Shown: positions 9,384-16,154 of the stretch, piece by piece
Numbering within the stretch: position 1 is the stretch's first letter
Layout of the letters: every line of letters starts with the position of its first letter
Assembly (NCBI RefSeq): GCF_000337455.1
Contig: NZ_AOIU01000005.1
Coordinates: 109,246-173,245 of the forward strand
Direction of reading: 5' to 3'
Source of the DNA: Halosimplex carlsbadense 2-9-1
GTDB taxonomy: Archaea; Halobacteriota; Halobacteria; Halobacteriales; Haloarculaceae
Length of the DNA: 64,000 bases
Notes under the pieces: generated by a model
Databases searched by the model: none
What the model saw: the letters and a program-made list of their open reading frames with translations, nothing else
Told to the model about the DNA's origin: nothing
Translations under genes and position numbers: made by a program

Positions 9384-9956
9384 CTACTCGGTGACGGTGA
9401 ACGACCCGGTCATCCCGGCGCTGCGGTGGGGGCTGCAGTAGTACGCGTACTCGCCGGGCGTCTCGAACGTGAACGACAGCTCGTGGCCCTCGTCGTAGCG
9501 GTCGCCGTCGTCGCCGGCCGTCCCCGAGAAGTCCGACCCGCTCGGCGTCGTCTCGGGGCGCACGTTGTGTCCGTTACTGTGCCACACCCAGACGACCGTC
9601 TCGCCGGTCGATATCTCGAAAGCGGACGGCGCGAAGGCGAGTTCCCCGTCGGCGACGGCGACGACCCGGGCGGCCTGTCGAGGCGTCGCCGTGGGCGTCG
9701 GCGTCTCGATCGGTGTGGGGCTCGCCGTCGGCGTCCCCGTCGGTGTCGCGGCCGAGTCCGTCGGCGTCGGACTCGCCGTCGGCGTCGCTTCGGGCGTGGG
9801 CGTGTCCGTCGCGGGCTCGTCGGTCGGTGTCGGGCTCGCCGTCGGCGTCGCGTCGCCGCCGTCGGGCTGGTCGGTCTCGGCGCCGTCGCCCCCGCAGCCG
9901 GCGACGGCGGCGGCGAGCGCGGTCCCACTGAGCCGGAGCAAGCGGCGGCGGTTCAT
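9384..9956 (-). CDS. Halocyanin-type blue copper lipoprotein, complete ligand set
   Basis: A 190-aa secreted electron carrier anchored outside the membrane. Residues 1-21 are a twin-arginine lipoprotein signal (MNRRRLLRLSGTALAAAVAG, lipid on Cys21). A low-complexity Thr/Pro/Ser linker (about 36-95, repeats of TPTASPTPTD) carries a plastocyanin-like domain (about 96-190). The four type-1 copper ligands are visible: His130 (NGHN), Cys174, His177 and Met182 in CSPHRSAGM. The linker is encoded by GTCGGCGTCG-type short repeats. The gene sits 134 nt downstream of infB's start on the same strand and 92 nt downstream of a second halocyanin gene, so the two halocyanins probably form a transcription unit. 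Redox partner unknown. Confidence 0.9.
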   Translation of the reverse strand: MNRRRLLRLSGTALAAAVAGCGGDGAETDQPDGGDATPTASPTPTDEPATDTPTPEATPTASPTPTDSAATPTGTPTASPTPIETPTPTATPRQAARVVAVADGELAFAPSAFEISTGETVVWVWHSNGHNVRPETTPSGSDFSGTAGDDGDRYDEGHELSFTFETPGEYAYYCSPHRSAGMTGSFTVTE

Positions 9957-10048
9957 GCACTCGCTCGGGACCGGCGGGGAATAAACCCGGCGGCGACCGG
10001 ATCGGCCGATCCGCCGGCCGCCGAGCCAGTCCGCTCTCCGGCCGCCGG

Positions 10049-10579
10049 TCAGTCGGTCACGGTGACCGACCCGCGCATCCCGAGGTTCCGGTAGGGATAG
10101 CAGCGATACTCGTACTCGCCGGCGACCTCGAAGGTGTGCGAGAACGTGTGACCCTCGTCGTAGGTGGTCTCGTCCTCGCCGGCCGTCCCGGTGAACGTCG
10201 AGCCGCGGGGCCGGGCGGTCGCGCGGAGGTTGTGCCCGCTGCTGTGCCACACCCAGACGACCGTCGCGCCCGTCGGGACCTCGAAGGTCTCGGGGTCGAA
10301 CACCGCCGAGCCGTCGGCGACGGTGACGACCTGATCGGCCTCGTCGAACGTCGGCGCGGCGGTTGCCGTCGGCGCGGCGGTTGCCGTGGCCGTCGGCGTC
10401 GGTTCCCCGGTCGCCGTGACCATCGGCGTCGGCCCCTCGGTCGCCGTCTCGGCCGGTCGCTCCGTCGGTGCCGGGCCGTCCTCCGGCGTCGGCGTGCCGC
10501 CACCCGACCCCAGCCCGCACCCCGGGACGAGCCCCGCGAGCGCGACGGCGCCCGTCCGCAGCAAACGTCTGCGATCCAT
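10049..10579 (-). CDS. Halocyanin paralogue lacking the copper His in C-x2-H
   Basis: A 176-aa paralogue of the next gene downstream, with the same plan: Tat lipoprotein signal (MDRRRLLRTGAVALAGLVPG, Cys21), Thr/Pro/Ala linker (about 28-78) and a plastocyanin-like domain (about 80-176). His116 (SGHN), Cys160 and Met168 align with copper ligands, but the second His is replaced: the motif reads CYPYRNLGM, with Tyr163 where the sibling has His177. The codon on the minus strand is TAC and neighbouring codons are in frame, so this is not a frameshift. Such a site might bind copper weakly, give a different coordination (Tyr ligand) or not bind it. Cotranscription with the complete halocyanin is likely. 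Confidence 0.85.
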   Translation of the reverse strand: MDRRRLLRTGAVALAGLVPGCGLGSGGGTPTPEDGPAPTERPAETATEGPTPMVTATGEPTPTATATAAPTATAAPTFDEADQVVTVADGSAVFDPETFEVPTGATVVWVWHSSGHNLRATARPRGSTFTGTAGEDETTYDEGHTFSHTFEVAGEYEYRCYPYRNLGMRGSVTVTD

Positions 10580-10736
10580 GGGAACCCCGTTGAACGAGGA
10601 CCGGCATAATCCCGGTGGTTCCGGCGACCGCGTGCCGACGGCGGGGCCGGTGGCCCCCCGGAGCGTGACAGCGGGCGTCACGCGGTCGTCAGACGCCCCC
10701 GTGGCGTTTATGGGGCCTGACTCGGTAGTCGAGTGC

Positions 10737-10976
10737 ATGGCCGAGATACTCGCCGAGAACCTCTCCGGCAAGGCCGTCACCGGGACGGACGGCGCCGAGA
10801 TGGGGATGCTGTACAACATCACGATGGACCTGGAGACGGGGCGGCTCCGGAACCTCATCATCGACCCCAACGACCACCTCGACAACACGCAGTTCGACGT
10901 CGACGAGCAGGGACACCTCCTCGTGCCCGTCGACCGCGTGCAGGCAGTCAAAGACCACATGATCGTCCAGCGTTAA
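10737..10976 (+). CDS. PRC-barrel domain protein
   Basis: A 79-aa single-domain PRC-barrel, the small beta-barrel also found at the end of RimM and in photosynthetic reaction-centre H subunits; in archaea stand-alone copies are presumed RNA- or protein-binding adaptors. Seen: the opening LSGKAVTGTDGAEMGMLYNI, the strand LRNLIIDP and the closing LVPVDRVQAVKDHMIV. The start ATG 10737 lies about 30 nt after GCGTTTATGG (10704-10713), a TATA-like sequence. Its stop TAA is directly followed by the ATG of nob1 with no intervening base, so the two genes are translated together; this pairing is common in haloarchaea near infB. Confidence 0.88.
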   Translation: MAEILAENLSGKAVTGTDGAEMGMLYNITMDLETGRLRNLIIDPNDHLDNTQFDVDEQGHLLVPVDRVQAVKDHMIVQR

Positions 10977-11435
10977 ATGTACGTCCTCGACGCCTCGGCG
11001 TTTATCAACGAGTATCACACGACCGAACAGCAAGCCACGGTGCCGCTCGTCCGCGAGGAGCTCGAAGACGAGAGCGCCTACCGCTACGACGCCATGGAGG
11101 GGTCGGGGATGCACATCCACATCCCCGAAGACGAGACCGTCGAGCGCATCGAACGCGCCGCCCGCGAGACGGGCGACCTGGAGACCCTCTCGGAGACGGA
11201 CATCCGCCTGGTCGCCGCCGCCTTCGAGCTCGACGGCCGGCTGGTCACCGACGACTACGCCATGCAGAACGTCGCCGAGAAGCTGGAGGTGGCCGTCGAA
11301 CTCATCGCCCGCGAGGGGATCAGCGAACAGCGCGACTGGCGTTTCCAGTGTTCCGGTTGCGGCCGCGAGTTCGACGAGAACCACGACCGCTGTCCGGTCT
11401 GCGGGAGCGACCTCTCCCGGAAGAATCCGGCCTGA
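10977..11435 (+). CDS. nob1: Nob1-type rRNA maturation endonuclease
   Basis: PIN-domain endonuclease that trims the 3' end of 16S rRNA precursor. The PIN domain (about 1-105) shows the acidic residues of its active site: Asp5 in VLDASAFI, the Asp in SETDIRLVAAA and the Asp pair in VTDDYAMQN. A C-terminal zinc ribbon (about 120-145) has C-x2-C (CSGC) and C-x2-C (CPVC). At 152 aa it is the usual archaeal size. The ATG abuts the TAA of the PRC-barrel gene. A PIN-only toxin is excluded by the zinc ribbon and the neighbour. Confidence 0.93.
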   Translation: MYVLDASAFINEYHTTEQQATVPLVREELEDESAYRYDAMEGSGMHIHIPEDETVERIERAARETGDLETLSETDIRLVAAAFELDGRLVTDDYAMQNVAEKLEVAVELIAREGISEQRDWRFQCSGCGREFDENHDRCPVCGSDLSRKNPA

Positions 11436-11510
11436 TCGTCCGGCCGATCCGTCCCGCACGTTCGCTCCACCGAGCGCGACCGCTGCCCGGCCGACTGCAC
11501 CCCCAACCCA

Positions 11511-11657
11511 CTACGGTGCGTGCTCTTCCAGGTTGTCGAGCCCGGTGTCGACGAGTTGCCGGAGTACTTCCTCCTCGGTGAGGTCGTACTGCCGAGCGAT
11601 CGCCTCGATCTCCCGGGCGCGGTCGTCGTCGCAGACGACCGTGTAGCGGGTCGGCAT
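11511..11657 (-). CDS. Small CopG/ribbon-helix-helix-like protein
   Basis: A 48-aa protein, MPTRYTVVCDDDRAREIEAI then a second helix region DLTEEEVLRQLVDTGLDNLEE. The pattern strand-helix-turn-helix with TEEEVLRQLVDTGL is typical of ribbon-helix-helix DNA-binding dimers. The start ATG 11657 is followed upstream by AT-rich sequence with GGTATTTTCCGG and TTAATAA (11665-11690), a likely promoter. No toxin gene is adjacent, so it is more likely a stand-alone regulator than an antitoxin. Confidence 0.7.
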   Translation of the reverse strand: MPTRYTVVCDDDRAREIEAIARQYDLTEEEVLRQLVDTGLDNLEEHAP

Positions 11658-11764
11658 ACCCACGGTATTTTCCGGCTGATCGCTTAATAACCCGTCAGAC
11701 GGTCGTCGGACGGGGTTCCCGGTCGTTCGAGCGGAACGGTTCGGCTCGGAGGTGGGTAGTCCCC

Positions 11765-12529
11765 TCACGCGCCGACGGCGCCGGTGGCCTGGGCGTACTG
11801 CAGGAGGAAGCTCATCGTGTTCCAGCAGCCGTGGACGATGATCGGGACGGCGATGTTCTCGGTGACCTCGTACAGAGTGCCGAGGACGACCCCCAGCGCG
11901 GCGGCGACCGCGAGCGACGAGACGATACTGCCGCCCGAGCCGAGCAGCGCGAAGTAGTGCATCGCGCCGAAGACGGTGCTTGCCAGCACGACCGCGGGGA
12001 CGGCGCCGTAGGCCCGGCGGAACAGCCCCTGGACGATCCCCCGGAACAGCAGTTCCTCGGCGGGCGCGACGAACAGGAAGGTCACGGGGATCAGGTAGAG
12101 AAAGCGGACGGGGTCCTGCTGGCCCTGCGTGATGACCTGGTTGGTCGCCGTCTCGACGCCGGCGGCCTGGATGACCGCCGACAGCGCCGTCGCGATGGCG
12201 AACAGGCCGACGAAGCCGGCGACGACCCAGGCGAGGTCCCGCAGCGACGGGACGGCGACCTGAAAGAACTGCTCGTCCGACCGCCACAGGAGATACGCCG
12301 CGATGACGGCGAAGAAGCCGACGAACTGCGTGGCCGTCAGGGCGGCGTAGGCCAGTGGGGGCAGCGCCCCCATCGACGTGACGTCGAAGCCGAGAGCTGA
12401 CAGGACCGACCCGGCGCCGGCGATCAGGAACGTGCCGGCGACGAACGCCAGAACGACCAGCGCTACCGAGTGAAACAGACTCTCGACGCGAGTCTCCATG
12501 TCGGCGACGTGATAGTACTCCGATGCCAT
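11765..12529 (-). CDS. CPBP-family intramembrane metalloprotease
   Basis: A 254-aa multi-pass membrane protein (about seven helices) of the CPBP/Abi group, relatives of CAAX prenyl endopeptidases. The conserved motifs are present: EELLFRG (E-E-x3-R), then AMHYF (the F-x3-H motif region, VFGAMHYF) and HGCWN near the end. Substrates are unknown for archaeal members. The start is ATG 12529 (MASEYYHVADMETRV); translation upstream of it is Arg-rich and unlike a protein. Its neighbour pgi is on the same strand but ends 101 nt before it. Confidence 0.85.
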   Translation of the reverse strand: MASEYYHVADMETRVESLFHSVALVVLAFVAGTFLIAGAGSVLSALGFDVTSMGALPPLAYAALTATQFVGFFAVIAAYLLWRSDEQFFQVAVPSLRDLAWVVAGFVGLFAIATALSAVIQAAGVETATNQVITQGQQDPVRFLYLIPVTFLFVAPAEELLFRGIVQGLFRRAYGAVPAVVLASTVFGAMHYFALLGSGGSIVSSLAVAAALGVVLGTLYEVTENIAVPIIVHGCWNTMSFLLQYAQATGAVGA

Positions 12530-12629
12530 CTGCGTGGTCGCCGGTACGTATCCCACGCGTTTGACTGCACCGGTCCCACAGCGTCCGGACGCGGCCGCAC
12601 TTCGGCGACCGCGGACGCCCTCGGAACCG

Positions 12630-13925
12630 TCAGTCCACGACCAGTTCCGTCTTCTCGGCCACCGCCTCGGCCTCCTCGAACTCACCGCCGCCGAGCAGGC
12701 CCCGGGCGGCCTTCTTCCCCCACTCGACCGCGGGCTGATCGAAGGTCTCGACGCCGTACAGTTCGCCGGCGAGCACGCAAGCCGCTTCCATATCGAACAG
12801 CAGCCGACCCACGCTTTCGGCGTCCATCGCGTCGATCTCGATCCGGACCGAGGGGCGCTGGGCGGCGGCGAGGCTCGCCTCGGTGGCCTCGAACTCCGCG
12901 TCGAGCAGCGTTCCCAGGTCCTGTCCGCCGAGGTATTCGAGGTCGGCCACGTCCGTCTCGGGGATCGGACAGTCGGGTCGCTCGGCGGGGCGGACGACCG
13001 TGACGAGTTTGTCCCGCGGCCCCGCGCGGTAGAGCTGGAGCTGGGAGTGCTGGTCGGTCGCGCCGAGCGCGCGGGCGGGGGTCTGGCCGCCGTCGTCCTT
13101 CCCGAGGCTCTCGGCCCACAGCTGGGCGAACCACTCCGCGAACGACTCCAGGCCCTCGGCGTAGGGCATCATCGCGTTGACGCTCGCGCCCCGCTCGTCG
13201 AGCGCGTACGCGACCGCGCCGTAGGCGTAGGCCGGACAGTCGAAAAGCGAGTTCGCGAGCGCGTCGGCGCCCGCGCGGCCACCCGCGAGCAGTCCATCGA
13301 GGTCGACGCCCATGATCGCCGCCGGGACGAGCCCGACCGTCGACAGCGCCGAGAATCGACCGGGGACGCCCGTCGGGACGTCGAGCGCCGGAAGGTCTTC
13401 GGCCGCCGCGAGGTCACGCAGCGGCCCCGATTCGCCGGTCGTGACGACGGTCCGCTCGGTCCAGTCGATCCCCGCCGACGCCATCGCGTCGCGGACGACG
13501 AGGAAGTTGGCGAGCGTCTCGGCGGTGGTGCCCGACCGCGAGACGACGTGGACGACCGTCTCGGCCAGCGGGAGGTCGTCGAGCAGTCGGTTCACGTGGG
13601 CCGGGTCGACGTTGTCCAGCGCGTAGTGGTCGATCGGGGAGTCGCCCGCCAGCGCCTCGGTGATGGTGACCGCGCCCAGCGCGCTCCCGCCGATGCCGAC
13701 GGTGAGGACGGCCTCGGGGTCGAAGCCGTCGACGGCGGCCTCGATCTCGGCCGCGTCGGCGCGCTCGGGGAGGTTGAGGGAGGCGTAGCCGAAGTCGTCG
13801 TCGGCCATGCCGCGGGCGATCCGGTCGTGGGCGTCGGCGACGCGCTCGTCGAGGTCGTCGAGGGCGTCTCGGGCGATCCCGGGGTCGGCCTCGCTCGCCA
13901 GCGCGTTCCCGATGTCGACGTTCAT
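12630..13925 (-). CDS. pgi: Glucose-6-phosphate isomerase
   Basis: Interconverts glucose-6-phosphate and fructose-6-phosphate. At 431 aa it is the short archaeal/bacterial form of the PGI superfamily. Seen: the sugar-phosphate binding region VGIGGSALGAVTITEAL, the segment VVSRSGTTAETLANF (SIS fold phosphate loop), the stretch GVPGRFSALSTVGLVPA, and a C-terminal region with the catalytic-type Lys in VEWGKKAARGLL. Start ATG 13925 gives MNVDIGNALASEADPG. It is transcribed away from the 14061 membrane protein, with about 135 nt between them. Confidence 0.95.
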   Translation of the reverse strand: MNVDIGNALASEADPGIARDALDDLDERVADAHDRIARGMADDDFGYASLNLPERADAAEIEAAVDGFDPEAVLTVGIGGSALGAVTITEALAGDSPIDHYALDNVDPAHVNRLLDDLPLAETVVHVVSRSGTTAETLANFLVVRDAMASAGIDWTERTVVTTGESGPLRDLAAAEDLPALDVPTGVPGRFSALSTVGLVPAAIMGVDLDGLLAGGRAGADALANSLFDCPAYAYGAVAYALDERGASVNAMMPYAEGLESFAEWFAQLWAESLGKDDGGQTPARALGATDQHSQLQLYRAGPRDKLVTVVRPAERPDCPIPETDVADLEYLGGQDLGTLLDAEFEATEASLAAAQRPSVRIEIDAMDAESVGRLLFDMEAACVLAGELYGVETFDQPAVEWGKKAARGLLGGGEFEEAEAVAEKTELVVD

Positions 13926-14029
13926 GTGCGGGTGGTCGCTCGGGTGGGGGATAGTCCTTTTCGAGGCGGTCTCGGTGCCGGTCGCCGCGACGGGACGCGA
14001 ACGCGATCCCCCCGCCGACGAACGGGTGG

Positions 14030-14035
14030 TTTATT
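14030..14035 (+). promoter_or_regulatory. TATA-like box of the 14061 gene
   Basis: TTTATT, 26 nt before the ATG at 14061, the spacing expected for a leaderless haloarchaeal transcript. Confidence 0.5.
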
Positions 14036-14060
14036 CCCGACCGAACCGAACGTCCCGTAG

Positions 14061-14636
14061 ATGAGCGACGCCACGGACGAGGTGAGTGCGGACGGGGAAG
14101 TCGCCCGGTCGTCGGGCGACGGCTCGGACGCCGCCGAGACGTACAAGGGTCTCCTCACCGCCTACCCCTACGCGTTCAGAGCGAGCGACTCGATGGCGTT
14201 CCGGATCTACACCGGCGTCAGCGCCCTGTTCGGTATCGGCGTCGTCCTGCTGTTCACCTTCGCGGTCGTGACGCTGCTGGGGAGTACCGCCGACGCGTCC
14301 GGCGGGTCGTTCACCTTCTCCAGAGCCTTCTTCCTGTTCCTGATGTTCCTGGTGCTCGCGCCGCTGGTGGCGCCGGTGCTGTTCGTCGCCCGCCGCCACC
14401 GACGAGTGGGGTCGGACACGCGCTACGACCGCCAGCTAGCGGCCACGGGCTACGGCTTCCTCCTGGCGATGTACGTCGCCCTGGTGATCACGACGCCCGC
14501 GGACCTGCGGGACAACCCCGACGGCGCCTTCGGCGCGGTCGCCGAGTTCCTCTACGGGCTGCCGAACGAGGCGGCGATCGTCCCGCCGGTCGGCGCGGCG
14601 CTCCTGATCTACCTCACCCACCGACGGCTGCGCTGA
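14061..14636 (+). CDS. Four-helix membrane protein, unknown function
   Basis: A 191-aa protein with a 30-residue acidic cytoplasmic-type N-terminus followed by four predicted membrane helices (about 55-78, 92-114, 131-150, 168-185) and a short basic C-terminus. No catalytic or metal motifs are visible; the segment TYKGLLTAYPYAFRASDSMA precedes the first helix. It does not match a family I recognise. The start ATG is fixed by TTTATT 26 nt upstream. Confidence 0.65.
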   Translation: MSDATDEVSADGEVARSSGDGSDAAETYKGLLTAYPYAFRASDSMAFRIYTGVSALFGIGVVLLFTFAVVTLLGSTADASGGSFTFSRAFFLFLMFLVLAPLVAPVLFVARRHRRVGSDTRYDRQLAATGYGFLLAMYVALVITTPADLRDNPDGAFGAVAEFLYGLPNEAAIVPPVGAALLIYLTHRRLR

Positions 14637-14731
14637 GCGGCGGGGACCGCTCGTGGGGCGCGCCGGAGCCAGCGGCGACGTGACGAGTCGCCGTCGAAAC
14701 GGGGAAAACCCCCGACCGACTACGGACGCCC

Positions 14732-15190
14732 ATGAAGACCGGGACGTTCGTCGTCACGGAGGCCGACGCGGAGTCGGCGGTGTTGCGCGACGTGAGCGAC
14801 GGCCAGATCCACACGCTCGGGTCCAATCCCGACCTGGAGGTCGGCGTCGCCGTCGAGGGAACGCTGGCGCCCGAACCGCCGATGGACGTGGTCTGGACCG
14901 TCGAATCGATCGACCGGCAGTTCACCGTCGCCGTCGAGGAACACGACGAGCCACCGACCCAGCAGGCCCGCGAGACCGCCGCCGACCAGCCCGTCGGCGA
15001 GGTGACCACCCGCGAGCGCGCGGGGACGGGAGAAGTCCACGTGCTGACCGTGCCCGAAGAGCGGACAGACGAGGCCGTCGCCGACGTGCGCGACGACGAG
15101 GCCACCGTCGAGCGGGCCGCCCGCCTCGGCGTCGAACGCGTCGAGATCCGCTCGGAACCCGGCGTCGTGAGCGTCCGCTACCTGCCCTGA
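14732..15190 (+). CDS. Conserved haloarchaeal protein, DUF5812-like
   Basis: A 152-aa soluble acidic protein. It opens MKTGTFVVTEADAESAVLRD and includes VSDGQIHTLGSNPDL, an OB-like small beta domain, then an acidic linker and a second small domain rich in valine (EVHVLTVPEERTDEAV ... VVSVRYLP). The opening and GQIHTL segment match my memory of the haloarchaeal DUF5812 family. No enzymatic residues are recognisable. It begins 95 nt after the preceding membrane gene, so the two could share a message. Confidence 0.7.
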   Translation: MKTGTFVVTEADAESAVLRDVSDGQIHTLGSNPDLEVGVAVEGTLAPEPPMDVVWTVESIDRQFTVAVEEHDEPPTQQARETAADQPVGEVTTRERAGTGEVHVLTVPEERTDEAVADVRDDEATVERAARLGVERVEIRSEPGVVSVRYLP

Positions 15191-15214
15191 GCGGCCGACC
15201 GAACCGGACGGTGT

Positions 15215-15574
15215 TCACTCCGTCGGCCCGCCCGCGCTCTGGACGCGCCAGCCGCCCTCGACCGCACAGGCGTCGCGGACTTCGTACTCGACGGTCGTCG
15301 ACTCGTCGACGAGCGGCCCGCCCTCGACCGATTCGACCCGTAGCGGCACGTCCAGCGTGTCGCCGCAACAGCCGACACCGGTGAACTGCTCGGTGACGTC
15401 TCCCGCCTCGACGCGCCCGAGCGTCTTCCGCAGGTAGGCGCGAAAGGGCGACCCGTCGAGCTTGTCCCGCCCCCACGTGCTGAGGTCCGAGGGATAGGAG
15501 AGGACGATTCTGGTCGCCGTATCCGTGTTCGGGTTCTCCTTCGCGTGACTCACGCGTGCGCGTTCGAGCGTCAC
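15215..15574 (-). CDS. Conserved haloarchaeal protein of unknown function
   Basis: A 119-aa protein read from GTG 15574 (VTLERARVSHAKENP). It contains ATRIVLSYPSDLSTWGRDKL and GSPFRAYLRKTLGRVEA, then FTGVGCCGDTLDVPL with a Cys-Cys pair. The strongly patterned sequence argues for a real gene; function unknown. No ATG is available in the coding-like part, so the GTG is the best start. It converges with the DUF5812-like gene and has the family-2 repeat element upstream. Confidence 0.65.
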   Translation of the reverse strand: MTLERARVSHAKENPNTDTATRIVLSYPSDLSTWGRDKLDGSPFRAYLRKTLGRVEAGDVTEQFTGVGCCGDTLDVPLRVESVEGGPLVDESTTVEYEVRDACAVEGGWRVQSAGGPTE

Positions 15575-15675
15575 GGAGAAGTGTGTTCTGTCGGTAAGAC
15601 GGTTTGAGTGGCAACGGGGGTGTCGAGCGGGAGTCGACTTGGCGGACGGCGCGCGCTGGAGCGCGCTCTCGTGCG

Positions 15676-15984
15676 CGCGACAACACCGTGCGAGGGATGA
15701 GCGAACGGAGTGAGCGAATCGGCTGGGGAGGGACGTGGTGCGGTGCTGTGCGGTTCGGGTGGACTGAAAGGAGCGAGCCGTTCGGGGACGGCCGACGACG
15801 GAAGGACCGCAGGGAGCGGAGCGACCGAGGACCGCACCGAGAGTCACGCGAGGTGTAGCCGAGCGTGACCTCGATAGACGAGCGGTGCGAGGCCGACCAG
15901 CGGGAGGCCTCGATGCGAACGGCGAAGCCGTGAGCGAAGCGAGTCTATCGGTGCGCCCGACTCGAACGGCTCGGGGCTTTCATC
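15676..15984 (+). repeat. Dispersed structured element, family 2, copy 1
   Basis: The 580-nt gap 15575-16154 contains no convincing gene. It holds an element that shares an ordered set of blocks with 19934-20247: ACACCGTGCGAGGGATGAG (681 to 699 of this kilobase), CTGGGGAGG, TGCGGTGCTGTGCGG, GGACTGAAAG, ATGCGAACGG and GGGCTTTCATC. TGAAAG (15765-15770) pairs with CTTTCA (15977-15982) and CGAGCCGTTCG (15774-15784) with CGAACGGCTCG (15963-15973), closing a fold of about 218 nt. It is written on the plus strand, but orientation of any transcript is unknown. Bases 15985-16154 contain further GC-rich repeats and no gene. Confidence 0.7.
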
Positions 15985-16154
15985 CCGGTTCTCGCTGCGA
16001 GAGGGGACGGAAGTCTGAGAGCCGAAGCCCTCGGTACGCTCGCGCGGTCTGTGCGACATATCTTCGCTCCCTGCGGTCGCTCAGACAGGGGTCACGACAG
16101 CGTGCGCCACGGTGAAAAAGGGGGTAGCGACACTCCGTCCGATCCGCTCCGAAC

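Noticed and set aside
9680..9860. GTCGGCGTCG-type short repeats as a possible minisatellite or CRISPR
   Set aside because: They are codons of the Thr/Pro/Ser linker of a halocyanin, in frame and irregular.
11511..11657. CopG-like protein as antitoxin of a toxin-antitoxin pair
   Set aside because: No toxin-like small gene adjoins it; the nearby PIN protein is Nob1, identified by its zinc ribbon and PRC neighbour.
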